From NCBI GenBank assembly GCA_001600875.1, contig BCLD01000010.1, positions 876,676-940,675 on the forward strand: a DNA stretch of 64,000 nucleotides, in the 5' to 3' direction. The first letter of the stretch is position 1. Every line of letters begins with the position of its first letter. The stretch is from Solicoccozyma terricola. Lineage: Eukaryota > Basidiomycota > Tremellomycetes > Filobasidiales > Piskurozymaceae. The notes beneath the pieces are model-generated. The model ran no database searches. It was not told the DNA's origin and was given only the letters and a program-made list of their open reading frames with translations. Shown here piece after piece: positions 1 through 10,887 of this stretch. The position numbers were made by a program, and so were the translations under genes.

Positions 1-900
1 AGATCAACAAGCTCACAGACGAAGAAGCTACCCTCCTCGAACCCGCTGCATGTGCCGTACACGGTATCGACAAGCTCCGGCCCAAACAAGGTATCGAGGT
101 TCTTCTCTTCGGTGCTGGTCCAACAGGTCTCATTCTAGCTCAATTACTCAAGATTAACGGTGCAAGACGTGTTGTTATCGCTTCTAACAAGGGTATCAAG
201 ATGGATTTGGCGAAACAGTTGGGTGCGGCGGATGAATATATCGAGTTGGAAAGAGGTCCAGGTGCAAAGGCTCAATGGGATCAGATCAAGAAGGATAACC
301 CATGTGAGTGTGAGAGAAGGAGGGGGNGGGGGGGGGGGGATGGCGCAGTTGAGATTATCCCTGGCTGACGACGACGTTGTCAATAATTCTCTCGCTGGAC
401 AGACGGTTTCGATGTCGTTGCAGAGTGCACTGGTGTTGAAAAATTGATCGATGACTCGATCAACTACGTCAGGCGAGGTGGAAGTCTGCTTGTGTATGGT
501 GTTTACGAGGATAGTGCTCTTGTACACTGGTCTCCAGGCAAAATCTTCCAAGATGAGATCAACGTGAGTCAACCCGAGGTTATTACATACTTTACCAAGA
601 AATTGTGGGCTGAATGTGAGAGACGTGGGATATTCATCAAGATTATTGGATCCTTCTCCCACCAATTCTGTATGCCTCGAGCTGTAGAGTACCTCGAGTC
701 CGGAAAGATCAATGTGAAGGGCATGGTCACCAACGTATTCGAACTCAAGGATTACCAAAAGGCTTTGGACTGTATGAATAGCAGGAATGCTCTCAAGTGA
801 GTTGCGGGGGTGGGGGGGAGGAGAGGAATTAGAAAGTACATGCCCAGCGCCTAACACGCCCGCTACCTACCACAGGATTGCCGTTCGGCCACCTCAGTAA
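1..900 (+). CDS. Zinc-type polyol dehydrogenase, arabinitol dehydrogenase-like (3' part)
   Basis: The gene enters from the left edge, so its N-terminal catalytic half is missing. Joining 1-303, 403-564, 642-796 and 876-900 gives one frame. It contains the Rossmann nucleotide-binding stretch [17 protein letters not shown], then [21 protein letters not shown] and DEINIIGSFS, and ends IAVRPPQ-stop. This is the C-terminal half of medium-chain Zn dehydrogenases acting on polyols such as D-arabinitol or sorbitol, which oxidise a hydroxyl to a ketone with NAD(P). The join at 564/642 restores the family motif INIIGSFS, which supports that intron. The introns at 304 and 797 carry G-rich runs on the sense strand, the first with an undetermined base at 327. 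The substrate is inferred from resemblance only. Another polyol dehydrogenase lies at 46706. Confidence 0.82.
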
Positions 901-1211
901 AGTGTGAGGCAGCGTTTGAAAATGTTCATAAGAATAAACTTGGGGTGTGAAAGGAAGTGATATATGGAATGTATTCCCCTTGCTCAGTCGAACCATGGCT
1001 TCCAGGATGACCATCCCCAGCATCCCTGTGTTTCCTCGACACCGCTGACGATCATTCGCCACCCGACCCTCCCCCTGATTACGTCATCCATCCCCCGTAT
1101 TTTCAGAAGAAATGTTGGATGTTGGAAATGTCTACAGCGTCTCCGGCCCACCGTCAGTCCACATCCTCTCCAGTTTCACCATCATCACCGTCCCCACCAT
1201 CCCCAGTAAGG

Positions 1212-4200
1212 ATGAGGAACCTCTGTGGCACATTCTCCACCTTATCCAACCTCCCTCCCACCTCCACCAACTCCCAAATAATCACCGCAACGTGTGTGGA
1301 TGTGGATACGGACCGATCATGGGTAGCTGTTGAGACTGGAGATGAAGGGAGCGATGGGATGGGAGAGGTGGAGATTTGGATGAAGAGCGATGTGTTCGGC
1401 GAGGAAATGAAGGTGGGGATTCGAGGAATATGATTATCTGTCTAGGCTTAAGGGGTGAACGTGCTGACAACTGGAACCTCCCATTCCCAAACTAGCCAAC
1501 AGCTCGTCTTACCTCATTTGCCGCACCACCGGCTGGTAAATCTGGACCTAGAACATTATCTCTCAAGTACTTTACAGAAGAACAGCATGTGTGCTTGATA
1601 CTTCGATCAGGCGAGATCGCGTTGGCAAAGGTAGCGGGACATGGATTCGAAGGTCATGATGTGGGTGTCACGCTGTATGTGTGCAACATTTACATTTGAT
1701 TCCAATCGCACTGAAACGGCACAATTTGTGATCAAACCAGAGCGATCATGTAGAAGAAATGGAAGTCGTTGGAGAGGTGGAATCTGGGTTGTTGGCGGCT
1801 GCATGGTCACCAGATGAGGAGCAATTGGTGCTGGTAACTGGTGAGCCTAACCGCCCTTTTCTTGTTTCCGCAATCCGGAAAATGGAACGATGGGGTTTGC
1901 TTACTGTTTACCTATTGTCAAACAGGCGAAGATAAGGTGATTGCTATGAGCAGAGAATTCGATGTTCTCTATGAATCCCCTTTACGGCCCGAGTCGTTTG
2001 GTGAAGGTGAGTTGAGAATGGACGTACAAACCCTGTGGCCGGCCCTCTTAGCTGATGGATTACCACCTTTTTCCCCCATGTAGACGAACAAATCAACGTC
2101 GGTTGGGGTTCGAAAAAGACTCAATTTCATGGTTCTTTAGGGAAAATAGCAGCAGCAACGTCCACCGATCAACCTACCATCCTTCCAGCTGCTCATCCAT
2201 CCGATGATGGTCGACCTCGGATCACCTGGCGTGGAGACGCACAATATTTCGCTATTTCGTCGTTGGATCAATATACCTCTTCTTCTTCTGTGAATAAACC
2301 ACCAAGAAGACAAGTTAGAGTGTATACTAGAAGTCCTTGTGCACTTTCAACGACTTCCGAGCCGATTTACGGGCTTGGAGAAGCATTGGCTTGGAGACCT
2401 TCTGGGAATTTGATCGCTGGAATTAAAAGATTCGGATACGAAGGTGGTGGTGATGCTGAACAAGGTTCGGAGAAAGCAGAGGTGGTATTCTTGGAGAGGA
2501 ATGGGTTGCAACATGGGAGTTTCGAGTTGAGGGAGGATCAGGATGAGGTTGGGGGTAGGGGGGTTGGCTTAAAGGGTTTAGGTGTTGGAGAGAACAAGGG
2601 AATGAAGAGACAGTTTAGAGTGAAAGATATGATGTGGAATTCGGATTCAACGGTGTTGGCAGTGTGGATTGAGAGAGAGTTCGGTGATGTCGGTGAGTTT
2701 CACCAAGTGGTTCATCTAAGTGATGACGATCCCCGGCTAATAAGTGGCGGAGATTACCAGTTCAATTATGGACAATGAACAACTATCACTACTACCTCAA
2801 GCAGGAGCTATTCCCTCGTGGATCCGAAAGATTCAATGCCATGTCATGGCATCCTGAACATGCTTTAACTCTTCATCTCGCTGCAGCTGGTGCGTATAAC
2901 GTAAATTAGAGGATATTTAGGCCGACGCCTCGCTGATTCTTCCGTTTTCGCGCGCTTTTCTTAGACACCTTGCAAGTACGGACGTTCGCCTGGGAAACAG
3001 TAGCATCTCGCTTGGAGATGCCGAGAGATAATGGAAGTGTCGCAGTCATTGATGGAGGTGAGTGCATGGCCCCTCATGTTTGCAATGCAGCAGAAAATAT
3101 GACTGACGGAGAGCGACTTGTAGCCCGCATTCTGATGACTCCCTTCCGGACTCAGAACATTCCACCACCCATGTCTTCATACATCATCGAGGTCCCATCG
3201 ACTCCAGTTCACGTCGCGTTTTCGCCGGTGAAAGATGTAATGGCAGTTCTACTGCCAGAAGGACGGTGTCAGGTCTGGAATCTTCGATCCGCCACCAAAA
3301 AGCTCAAAGGTCCTCGCGGGTCAGCAAAGGCCGCTGACCCGGTGCTGGTCTCGACCATTAGACTCTTTCCTTCAGAGGAAGATGTCGAGCCAAGGCAGAT
3401 TTGCATCGATGTCGAGGGAAGGATCGTCGCCCTGGGAAGCAATGCAACATCTGGGGATTGTCTAATGGACAGAAATGGCGATATAAAGACAGACAGGATC
3501 GCGGACGCTATCGGGCGCCTTGCCTTGGACGGCGCAGGTAAAGTTATTGCCGTAACGCAGAACGGCTCGATTTTATCTATTGGTGAGTTCCCATCTCTCC
3601 CAGTTTGATGTTACCTCCACTGATTATCTACCTCTGTTAAAGCTGAAGCAGAGTCTACGACGGGCGACCTCCCCTCGTTCTGTTTCGACCTCAAATCCAG
3701 CATCACCCATTCACTGTTCTTCGCCCTGGCCCCTGGTGGGAGGCTCTATGCATGTTCGGGGGACGGTCAGCAGCTGGTCGCCTCGGACTGTACGTCTTTC
3801 ACCCTCAGCACAACATTCCTGGTCTTCACCACCTCAGCGCATGAGAGCAAGTATGCGCTCTTGGAGACCCTGCGTCGTTGGGTAGGCGGGGAGATTGCCG
3901 ATCCTACCAAGACGTGGGAAACTCGACGAGTGGAACGTGGTAGTCAGATTGTCACTGTCGTGCCAAGTGCCATGAGCCTGGTGCTGCAAATGCCTCGGGG
4001 AAACCTGGAAACAATCAATCCAAGACCATTGGTTCTCGAGGTCTTGAAGCGAGATATTCTGGCGTGAGTGGGCGACAGGTCTATGGATTTTACGAACAGA
4101 ATCGCTGACTCTCCGATGCTTTTAGCGGGCGATATCGACCCGCTTTCCTCGCTTGCCGCAAGCATCGAATTGATCTCAACATCTTGTACGACCTCGACCC

Positions 4201-6596
4201 CAATGCCTTCATGGACCGTTTGCCAGCTTTTATTGATCAGGTGCCGGAGGTGGATTACTTGAATTTGTTCATCGCTGGTCTCAAGTGAGTAGAGCGGCAA
4301 TTGGGAAAAGCATCGTATTTGCTGACCAGGTTTATCGAATGCACAGGCAAGATCTTGCCACCATGCCACAGTATAATCTGGGTGCCAGCAAAAGGTGAGG
4401 CTGTTTATTGTACGGGAATATGCATCATGCTGACAGGGTTTCCTTTCAATCTCATAGCTGTGATCCGAACGTCAACAAGATCAACTCCATCTGTGATGCC
4501 GTTCGGGAACAATTACTTCAGCGTGGGCTTGTTCGCTACGTAGATACGATCTTGACTAGTCACGTCTGCAAATCGCCTCCCGATTACGAGGCGGCGCTTG
4601 GAGTACTTGAGGAGTTGAAGTGTAGGTCATTTCGGATTTCTCACTCAGCATAAACCCTGACAGTAGTTTTGATACAGCTGAACAACCCAAAGTCGTCGAG
4701 GATGCAATTAAATATATCATCTTCTTGACCGACGTTGACAAGCTTTTTGATGTGGCCCTTGGCATGTACGACTTTCAGTTGGTCTTGATGGTAGCTCAGT
4801 ACTCGCAGAAGGTGAGCGAAAGACCCATCTCACGGGCCAAAGGGATACTCATTTATATCTTTCACAGGATCCACGCGAATATTTGCCCTTCCTGAGGGAG
4901 CTTAAAGCCTACGAAAAATATTACCAGCGCTTCAAGATTGACGATCACCTCGAGAGGCGTTCCAGCGCCCTTCTTAACCTACATAAATGCGGGTCTGACA
5001 GATTTGAAGAGTCGACGATGTACATCGTACGCTATGACCTGTTCGAAGAAGCACTTCGAATCTACAGGGATGAAGTGGACAACCTACAGGTACGTAGGAT
5101 TCACGATACACCGAAGTCACCACTCACATTTGCTTGTTTTGGCTTTTAGGAGATTCGCGGATACTACGGCGAGCATCTGTACAACCAATATCGATACAGC
5201 GAGGCTGCAATGGGTGAGACTCCGGCCGTCATGTCATGATCTCGACATGCTCATGCCTGTTTTTTGCCTTCCGTTCAGCATTCGTCCTTGCTGGCCAGTC
5301 TGACCGGGCCATGGCAGCGTACGAGCGTTCACACCAATGGAGAGAGCTGTTTGCGCTCGCTGTCTCGCAGAAGATAGGGGTCAGCGAGATGGAGGACATG
5401 TGCACTAGAGTAGCAGGTTCGTATTCCTATCCACTGTCACACCTGAGATCTGGCTAACAGGTCACACGAACCATCAGAATACCTCACGTCTTCCGGAAAA
5501 TACCTGGAGGCCGCCCAAGTGTTTTTGGATTATCGAAAAGGAGATGGAACAAGCGGTCTCGAAGATGCCGTACACACTCTGTGCCGGGGCGCCGAGTTTG
5601 CAGAAGCCTACCGACTGGTGAGTCTGGTGGCCGTCCTCAATTGATGCCGAAAATCGCTGAAAATCCCTACCTTCCACAGACCGCTTTGCATGATCGTCAT
5701 GACCTCATCGAGTCTCTCATCTACACTGGTCTGGAGGATGCCCAGGAGACGCTGATGGATGTCTTCAGCGAGATGGATGGACAGCTTAGCAAGGAATTGC
5801 GAAGGATTCAAGACCTCGTTGGGACTGGTGGGAAGATGGAGACTGATCCTGGTTCGTACGCCGTCTTTAGCCTAGGATGTTATACTTACTCGCGACTCTG
5901 CCTTGATAGACGCCTTCTTCATGATCGAATCCGAGCCTGCATTGGAAAATGTTGATGTCGCGACCGACGTTACAGGGACAACAGCTTCAATGTTTACCCG
6001 ATACACCGTCGCTCGATCTGCCACCACTGCCTTCACGGGGAAAAGTGGTCAGAGCTCGTCTTCACGGAAGAAGATGAAGAAGCAGATCATGGGCAGGAAG
6101 GGAACAGTTGGGGAGTGGGAGTATCTCGTGAGCAGTTTGGGAAGATTGGCTGAAAGGGTTGAGGAGAAGACTCGTGAGTACCATGTAATTGTGCATCTGA
6201 ACAGAGGTGATTGACGCCCTCTCGGTATTGTCAGGCGAGGTCACTCCACTCCTTCCTTTCCTTGTGCTATCGTCAAACCAACCAGATCACACAGATCTTG
6301 CGATCGATCTCCGCGAACGAGTCACCTCCTTCCGCACCAAGTTGCAGGCTAGCATTGACAAGGCGTGGGAAGAGAAAGACATGGTTGAAGTAGCGCGGAG
6401 GAAGGCCACTCTAGGTGATCTCGGCGACGAGGATGGCAATATCGGCGGGGATCTCGAGGAAGCAGTCAGGAAATGGAGGCAAAAGGAGGGAATGGGCGGC
6501 GGAGATGTCGTCGCTCCCGTAGGCGAAGGAGAGGCCGCCAAGGCGCAGATAAAGCCTGTTCTGTCCGAGTGGAAGGGTGGTAACGTCATTGTCTAG
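1212..6596 (+). CDS. ELP1: Elongator complex subunit 1 (IKI3/IKAP family)
   Basis: This is the large scaffold subunit of Elongator, which modifies wobble uridines of tRNAs in the cytoplasm. The start at 1212 gives MRNL, the conserved N-terminus of yeast and human Elp1. In order along many short-intron exons are WD40-type beta-propeller segments ([66 protein letters not shown]) and then the helical repeat half ([58 protein letters not shown]). Next come a basic serine/lysine segment near 6060-6100 ([24 protein letters not shown]) trimmed here only as [12 protein letters not shown], and the C-terminus GGNVIV-stop. It is convergent with the biotin gene, whose stop lies 71 bp away. The full set of introns (about 15) was not mapped base by base. 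No break was seen. Confidence 0.93.
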
Positions 6597-6667
6597 AAGG
6601 GCGAAAGGCAATGTGGGGAACAGGTGTACTATGCTGGACTCTTCAATGCAGATTTCATCGCCATGCT

Positions 6668-8634
6668 CTACGCCCTTCCAGCCCTTTGCCGCAACCCCTC
6701 CATGATGCCTCTCTCCATTGCCTTTACCGTATCCCGACTCGTCCAGAGTGAGGTCATGAAGTAGCACACGTCACCGAGAGGGCGGGAATGAATGTGAAAT
6801 GGAAAGGGGGTGGATGACGGGTCGTGTGTCTGCGGGTTCATTGGGTCGATCACCTGAATGGGCGACGTTTCACGCAGTGATGTGAGGAAGTCGAGTGCGA
6901 TTGAAGCGGCGTATCCTGAGCAACGTGAAAGGCGGCATTAGCAGATTGCTTTGTGCGAATTCCCGCGATAGTCACTCACCTCCTCCTGTCGCTTTCACTG
7001 CCTCCACCTCTGCACCGACCGGCTCCAACTCCATTGCGAACACTGTTCCCATCGCCATGACCCCCTTGACTCCCTTGATCTTGCTGACGTCGAACACAAA
7101 AGTTTTCCCCCAGAAAGACCACAGTAGAGAGGCATCATCCTCTGTGGATGCCACCTCTCCTTTTGCCACTGGCTCCAAGCCCCACTCGGTCCTCGCGTCA
7201 ACCCAGCCACCCTGAGTCTCCTTTCTTTTGGCCTCTACCATCTCCAGACCCTTCAAAGCGACCGCGCAACCCACGGGATTGGCGGTATAACTGTGACCGT
7301 GAAGAAGGGCATCGACCTTCCGGGTGGGATGCAGGAATGCGTTGAAAATGGAGGGTGATGCTAGAGTGACAGACAGTGGGAGAAGACCAGCTGTTAGGAT
7401 TTTAGCATAGCACGAAATGTCCGGGGTGACGCCGAGGATTGTGGAAGCGGTCAGGTATGAGAGCCTGTGCAACCCGGAGAATACTGGGAATCGAAATCTT
7501 CCGTGAGCTATATCCAACTCGTTTAGTCGGCAGACCTAACCTCACCTTCATCATAAATGACCGGCAGTCCCTTCCACTCCCGCTGACCCTCATTACCTTT
7601 ACCAGCCGCCGACCTCACGACATCCACCAGGCATCGCTGGAACAACGGATCCACAAAGACCATTCCACCTGCGCCAAGACATATAGGCTCGATGATGAGC
7701 GCTCCGAAACGACGACCTTCATCATTCAGCCGCAGCAGTGTGGCGAAGATGTGTGATCGATAGTACTCGGCGAGGGGGGATGATAGGCGGGCAGAAACGT
7801 CGTATGCATCTGCCAGGGAAGGCAGGGTGGTTGACCATGATGAGTCGGTAGATTGTGTGACAGCCTGAGAATCATGCGCGGGCCAGTTGTCCGGTCCTGT
7901 CGAAGAAATAGTAACCTGGCCATCTGAGATTGTCACAACTGGAGGAGAGAACCAATGTCCTCGACCTTTGTACCAGTCCACAGCTGTGTTGAAGATACTA
8001 GCATCGGTAGCGTCCATTGATCCGATCTGGATAACGGTTTCTAGGTGAACTTGAGCGCCAATCAATGTGCAACCAGCCGGAACCTACTGTATCCCCATGA
8101 TAACCCCCTCTCAGCCCAATAACGCCGACATCCATCCCGTCACTCCCTTCCCAACCATATCTCGCCCCACTTGCTCGAATCGCCATTTTTAAGGCCACCT
8201 CCATCCCTGTACTACCATTGTCAGAAAAAAAGACACGGGACGCCCAGCCGCGTCCGACGGTTGAGAGGAGACGCTCGATGAGTTCAAGAGCGGGAGCGTG
8301 AGTTCCAGATGGGAAGAGAACGTGACCGTATCGACCTGCAGCTGATGCTGCTGCGAGTGTCAACTCTGGGTGTCCGTGAGTATGGGATTGTCTGATGGGT
8401 TGCGTTCACGATTAGAGAGTTGAAAGCGGGAACATTGAAGGAAACTCACGTGAACCAACTCCCCGATCCATCAAATAACGGATTCAACAGACTCTTTGAA
8501 GTCTCCGTTTTCTCCATCTCTACGTTGACGTTTTTTGGTGGATAGTATGCATCGAAGTAATCCCCTTTTGCAGAATCAATGACCATCACATCGCTTTCCT
8601 TGTTGATCTGGGGTGGGGGGTGGGGAGAGAAGGG

Positions 8635-8667
<33 letters not shown>

Positions 8668-10374
8668 TTTCATCGCAGCAGAGACCAAGGTGTCAGTCAT
8701 CCACCCCTGGATCCGCCGCAAGGGGGCGAAAAGTACTCACTATCCCATGCTGCGTGAATGGCCACCAAGCTTTATCCAGCGTCCTCCTCGGCATACTCTT
8801 CAATTCCTCAATCCTCTTCAAATGATTCTCCTCCAACGACAAAACAACGTCTCCCATCCCATCCTTCTCTAACCCATTATAATAATCATCCAACATCTTA
8901 ACATCTTGATCACCTTTCAATCTCTCTCCTGGTTTTTCAAACCCCCAGAATTTAATCCCCCGATCTTTGAAAAAATCATCAAGGAATTCATGATTCCGAT
9001 AATACCGATCTTTTAATCCAAGAACGGCTATGATATCGTATCCTCTAAGTTTAAGTGATTCATATGCGGATATTGTGGTGGATATACCACCTAGTTGAGG
9101 TGCTGCGATCAGGATTGTAGGAAGTAGAAGAGGTCGTAGGGAGTCGAGTTGGGTTAATGGAGGGTGAAGAGAAGGGGAGTGGACGCCTGGGGGTGGGGGA
9201 GAGGGGGGGGGGGGTTCCACACCAACACCAACACCAACACCAAACGACGAAATAGTTTCAATGACACGATATATAGGGTTTTTTTTTTGAAAATATGAAA
9301 CCCACTCACCTCCTGCCGTTTCGAGGTATATACTTCCATATACACCTGAACCTCTGGAATCACCACTGATATCTTCCACCTCCATTGCGCATTCATTGAT
9401 GTATCCTGATATACCTTTTAATAACTGTTCATTACTTTTTGGAAATTCCTGTTTAGAAAATACCGTTCGTTCGTTCGTTACCCCCGGGGGGTTGGACATA
9501 ATCAGCACAGGTACATCTCTCCGCGATTCCCTCCTCGCCGGCGGCACCGACACCGACACCGTCACCGTCACCGACACCATCACCGACCCCATCACCCACG
9601 ACCAACCGCCAACTCACCAAATCTGCAGCCAACTTGGCAGCTAAATGTGGTGAAACAGGTTCACGATATTGATATAAACATTTCGTATCGATATACTCTT
9701 TCCATTGTCCAGCGTTTCGAGTAACGAATCTGTCGTTTGAAAAGTGGGGGGTTTTTTTTTTTCCTTCAGTACGTTGTAAACGAATTGGAAAGACCAAAAT
9801 GAAAGAATTTTTTTTTAAGTCGGTCATCACATACGATGTATCTGTTTCTGAAGATGGACCTGTTGAAACTGGTTTCAAATAAAACACTTTCCTAATCTTC
9901 CGTCTTGATGAAGATGATGATGATGAACCTAACCCTACTTGCGATCCATTCCCAATCGATATATCATGTATTGAAGTATAAGATTGATTTCCATCTCTTT
10001 GTGAATAGAGAGCCGAGGTTGAACGTAGTAATGCGGTTGTTAATAGGGTTTTACCGACCTGTGCGTGATTGGAATATATGTGTAGACAGGGGTTGGGTAG
10101 TAGGATGTACGTTTATGAGCGGGGGTTTTTTTGTGCCAGATTTGAACACCGTAGTGTTGGTATAAAGAGGCTTACGTCGGTATTAGCTAATGTTCGATAT
10201 CATCACATTGCAGAATGGTATAGGTTCACGCATACACATATTGGGGTTGGGTTGGGGGGGGGGATCATCAGCATGCTTCTATTATGTTTTTTCTTCGTTA
10301 CAAGTGGTGATAGCGATATCCAACGCACCTCCGAATACCTGAGCTGCTACGAGTTTCGGAAAGAGCAGCGGCAT
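6668..10374 (-). CDS. Bifunctional dethiobiotin synthetase / DAPA aminotransferase (BioD-BioA fusion)
   Basis: One gene carries two successive steps of biotin synthesis. DAPA aminotransferase makes 7,8-diaminopelargonate and dethiobiotin synthetase closes the ureido ring with ATP. The N-terminal BioD part starts MPLLFPKLVAAQVFG; splicing then gives ANTDVGKTLLTTALL (ATP-binding loop), YLKPVSTGP, VLIMSNPPGVTNERTV and YLETAGGVHSPS. The C-terminal BioA part has WPFTQHGI, GSGSWFTQSHTHGHPEL, FFSDNGSTGMEVALKM and the PLP lysine in YAKILTAGLLPLS, ending RQRAGRA-stop at 6668. Fusions of this type are known from plants and fungi. An upstream in-frame ATG at 10491 would add 39 residues rich in proline, possibly a targeting extension, so the start is uncertain. 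Two introns contain long sense-strand poly-C tracts (8642-8667 and near 9209) just before the acceptor. The promoter is shortened by a retrotransposon 166 bp upstream of the start. Confidence 0.9.
8642..8667. repeat. 26-bp poly-G run inside a biotin-gene intron
   Basis: There are 26 consecutive G on the + strand, which is poly-C in the transcript. The run lies in the intron joining WPFTQHGI to INKESDVMVID, between the donor near 8740 and the acceptor near 8610. It forms the pyrimidine tract before the 3' splice site. Confidence 0.9.
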
Positions 10375-10393
10375 GGTAGTACGTACGAGCGGT

Positions 10394-10461
10394 GGGGGAC
10401 GGGGGACGGGGGACGGGGGATGGGGTGGTGGTGGTGGGTGGGCCCGGTGGTGGGTGGGCCC
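10394..10461. repeat. G-rich tandem repeats in the biotin-gene leader
   Basis: Three to four tandem GGGGGAC units (10394-10420) are followed by two copies of a 16-bp unit, GGTGGTGGGTGGGCCC (about 10430-10461). They lie 20-90 bp upstream of the biotin-gene ATG at 10374, so probably in its promoter or leader. If the upstream ATG at 10491 is used, they encode the proline-rich extension instead. The strand is G-rich enough to form G-quadruplexes; that is inference. Confidence 0.75.
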
Positions 10462-10534
10462 GGAATGGAATAGTGAGCATGTCCAACTCATCGTTCAAAT
10501 AATTAGCAATCCGCGGATTAGAGGGAGGGGGAGG

Positions 10535-10539
10535 GGGAA
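10535..10539. repeat. Target site duplication, left copy (GGGAA)
   Basis: GGGAA directly abuts the 5' LTR, and the same five bases follow the 3' LTR at 15613-15617. A 5-bp duplication is the usual size for Ty1/copia integrases. Confidence 0.93.
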
Positions 10540-10804
10540 TGTTGAAAATCACGTGATTTCAGCTCGCCCCTCAAATTCTCATCTCCCGACAATAGGCTCT
10601 TTTTGCCCTCTTTTCTCTTTGGCTTTAAGACATGTATAGCATCTGGAACAGGTCTCTGCACCTGTGGGACATGGTTCTGTCATTGTCCAAACCAGTTGGC
10701 TCTCTCTTTTGTTCCTCTCAGTATATAGGTCTTTTCAGGGAATTCCCTCTCTTCGTTAGAAGGGCAGACAATTATTACATCTCATTTTACACCTAATCGC
10801 AACA
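10540..10804 (+). repeat. 5' LTR of the copia element
   Basis: The 265-bp repeat begins TGTTG and ends CAACA, the inverted TG...CA termini of LTRs. Bases 3-20 include a 14-bp perfect palindrome, AAATCACGTGATTT, centred on the E-box CACGTG. A TATATA-like box (AGTATATAGG) lies near 10720 and would suit the element's own promoter. The repeat appears identical to 15348-15612. Confidence 0.96.
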
Positions 10805-10817
10805 GGTTATGGGCCCA
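10805..10817 (+). other. Primer-binding site complementary to an internal half of initiator tRNA-Met
   Basis: GGTTATGGGCCCA follows the 5' LTR directly. Its complement, TGGGCCCATAACC, is the anticodon stem-loop of eukaryotic initiator tRNA-Met as known from vertebrates, not the tRNA 3' end. Drosophila copia is known to be primed by such a half tRNA and, as I recall, has the same bases after its LTR. The assignment for this fungus assumes its own initiator tRNA has this sequence. Confidence 0.82.
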
Positions 10818-10887
10818 TACTAGCTCTATATCCTATACCACCTATCTACACCACCCTCTAAACCTCCTAACCCACCTCCCTATCGAA

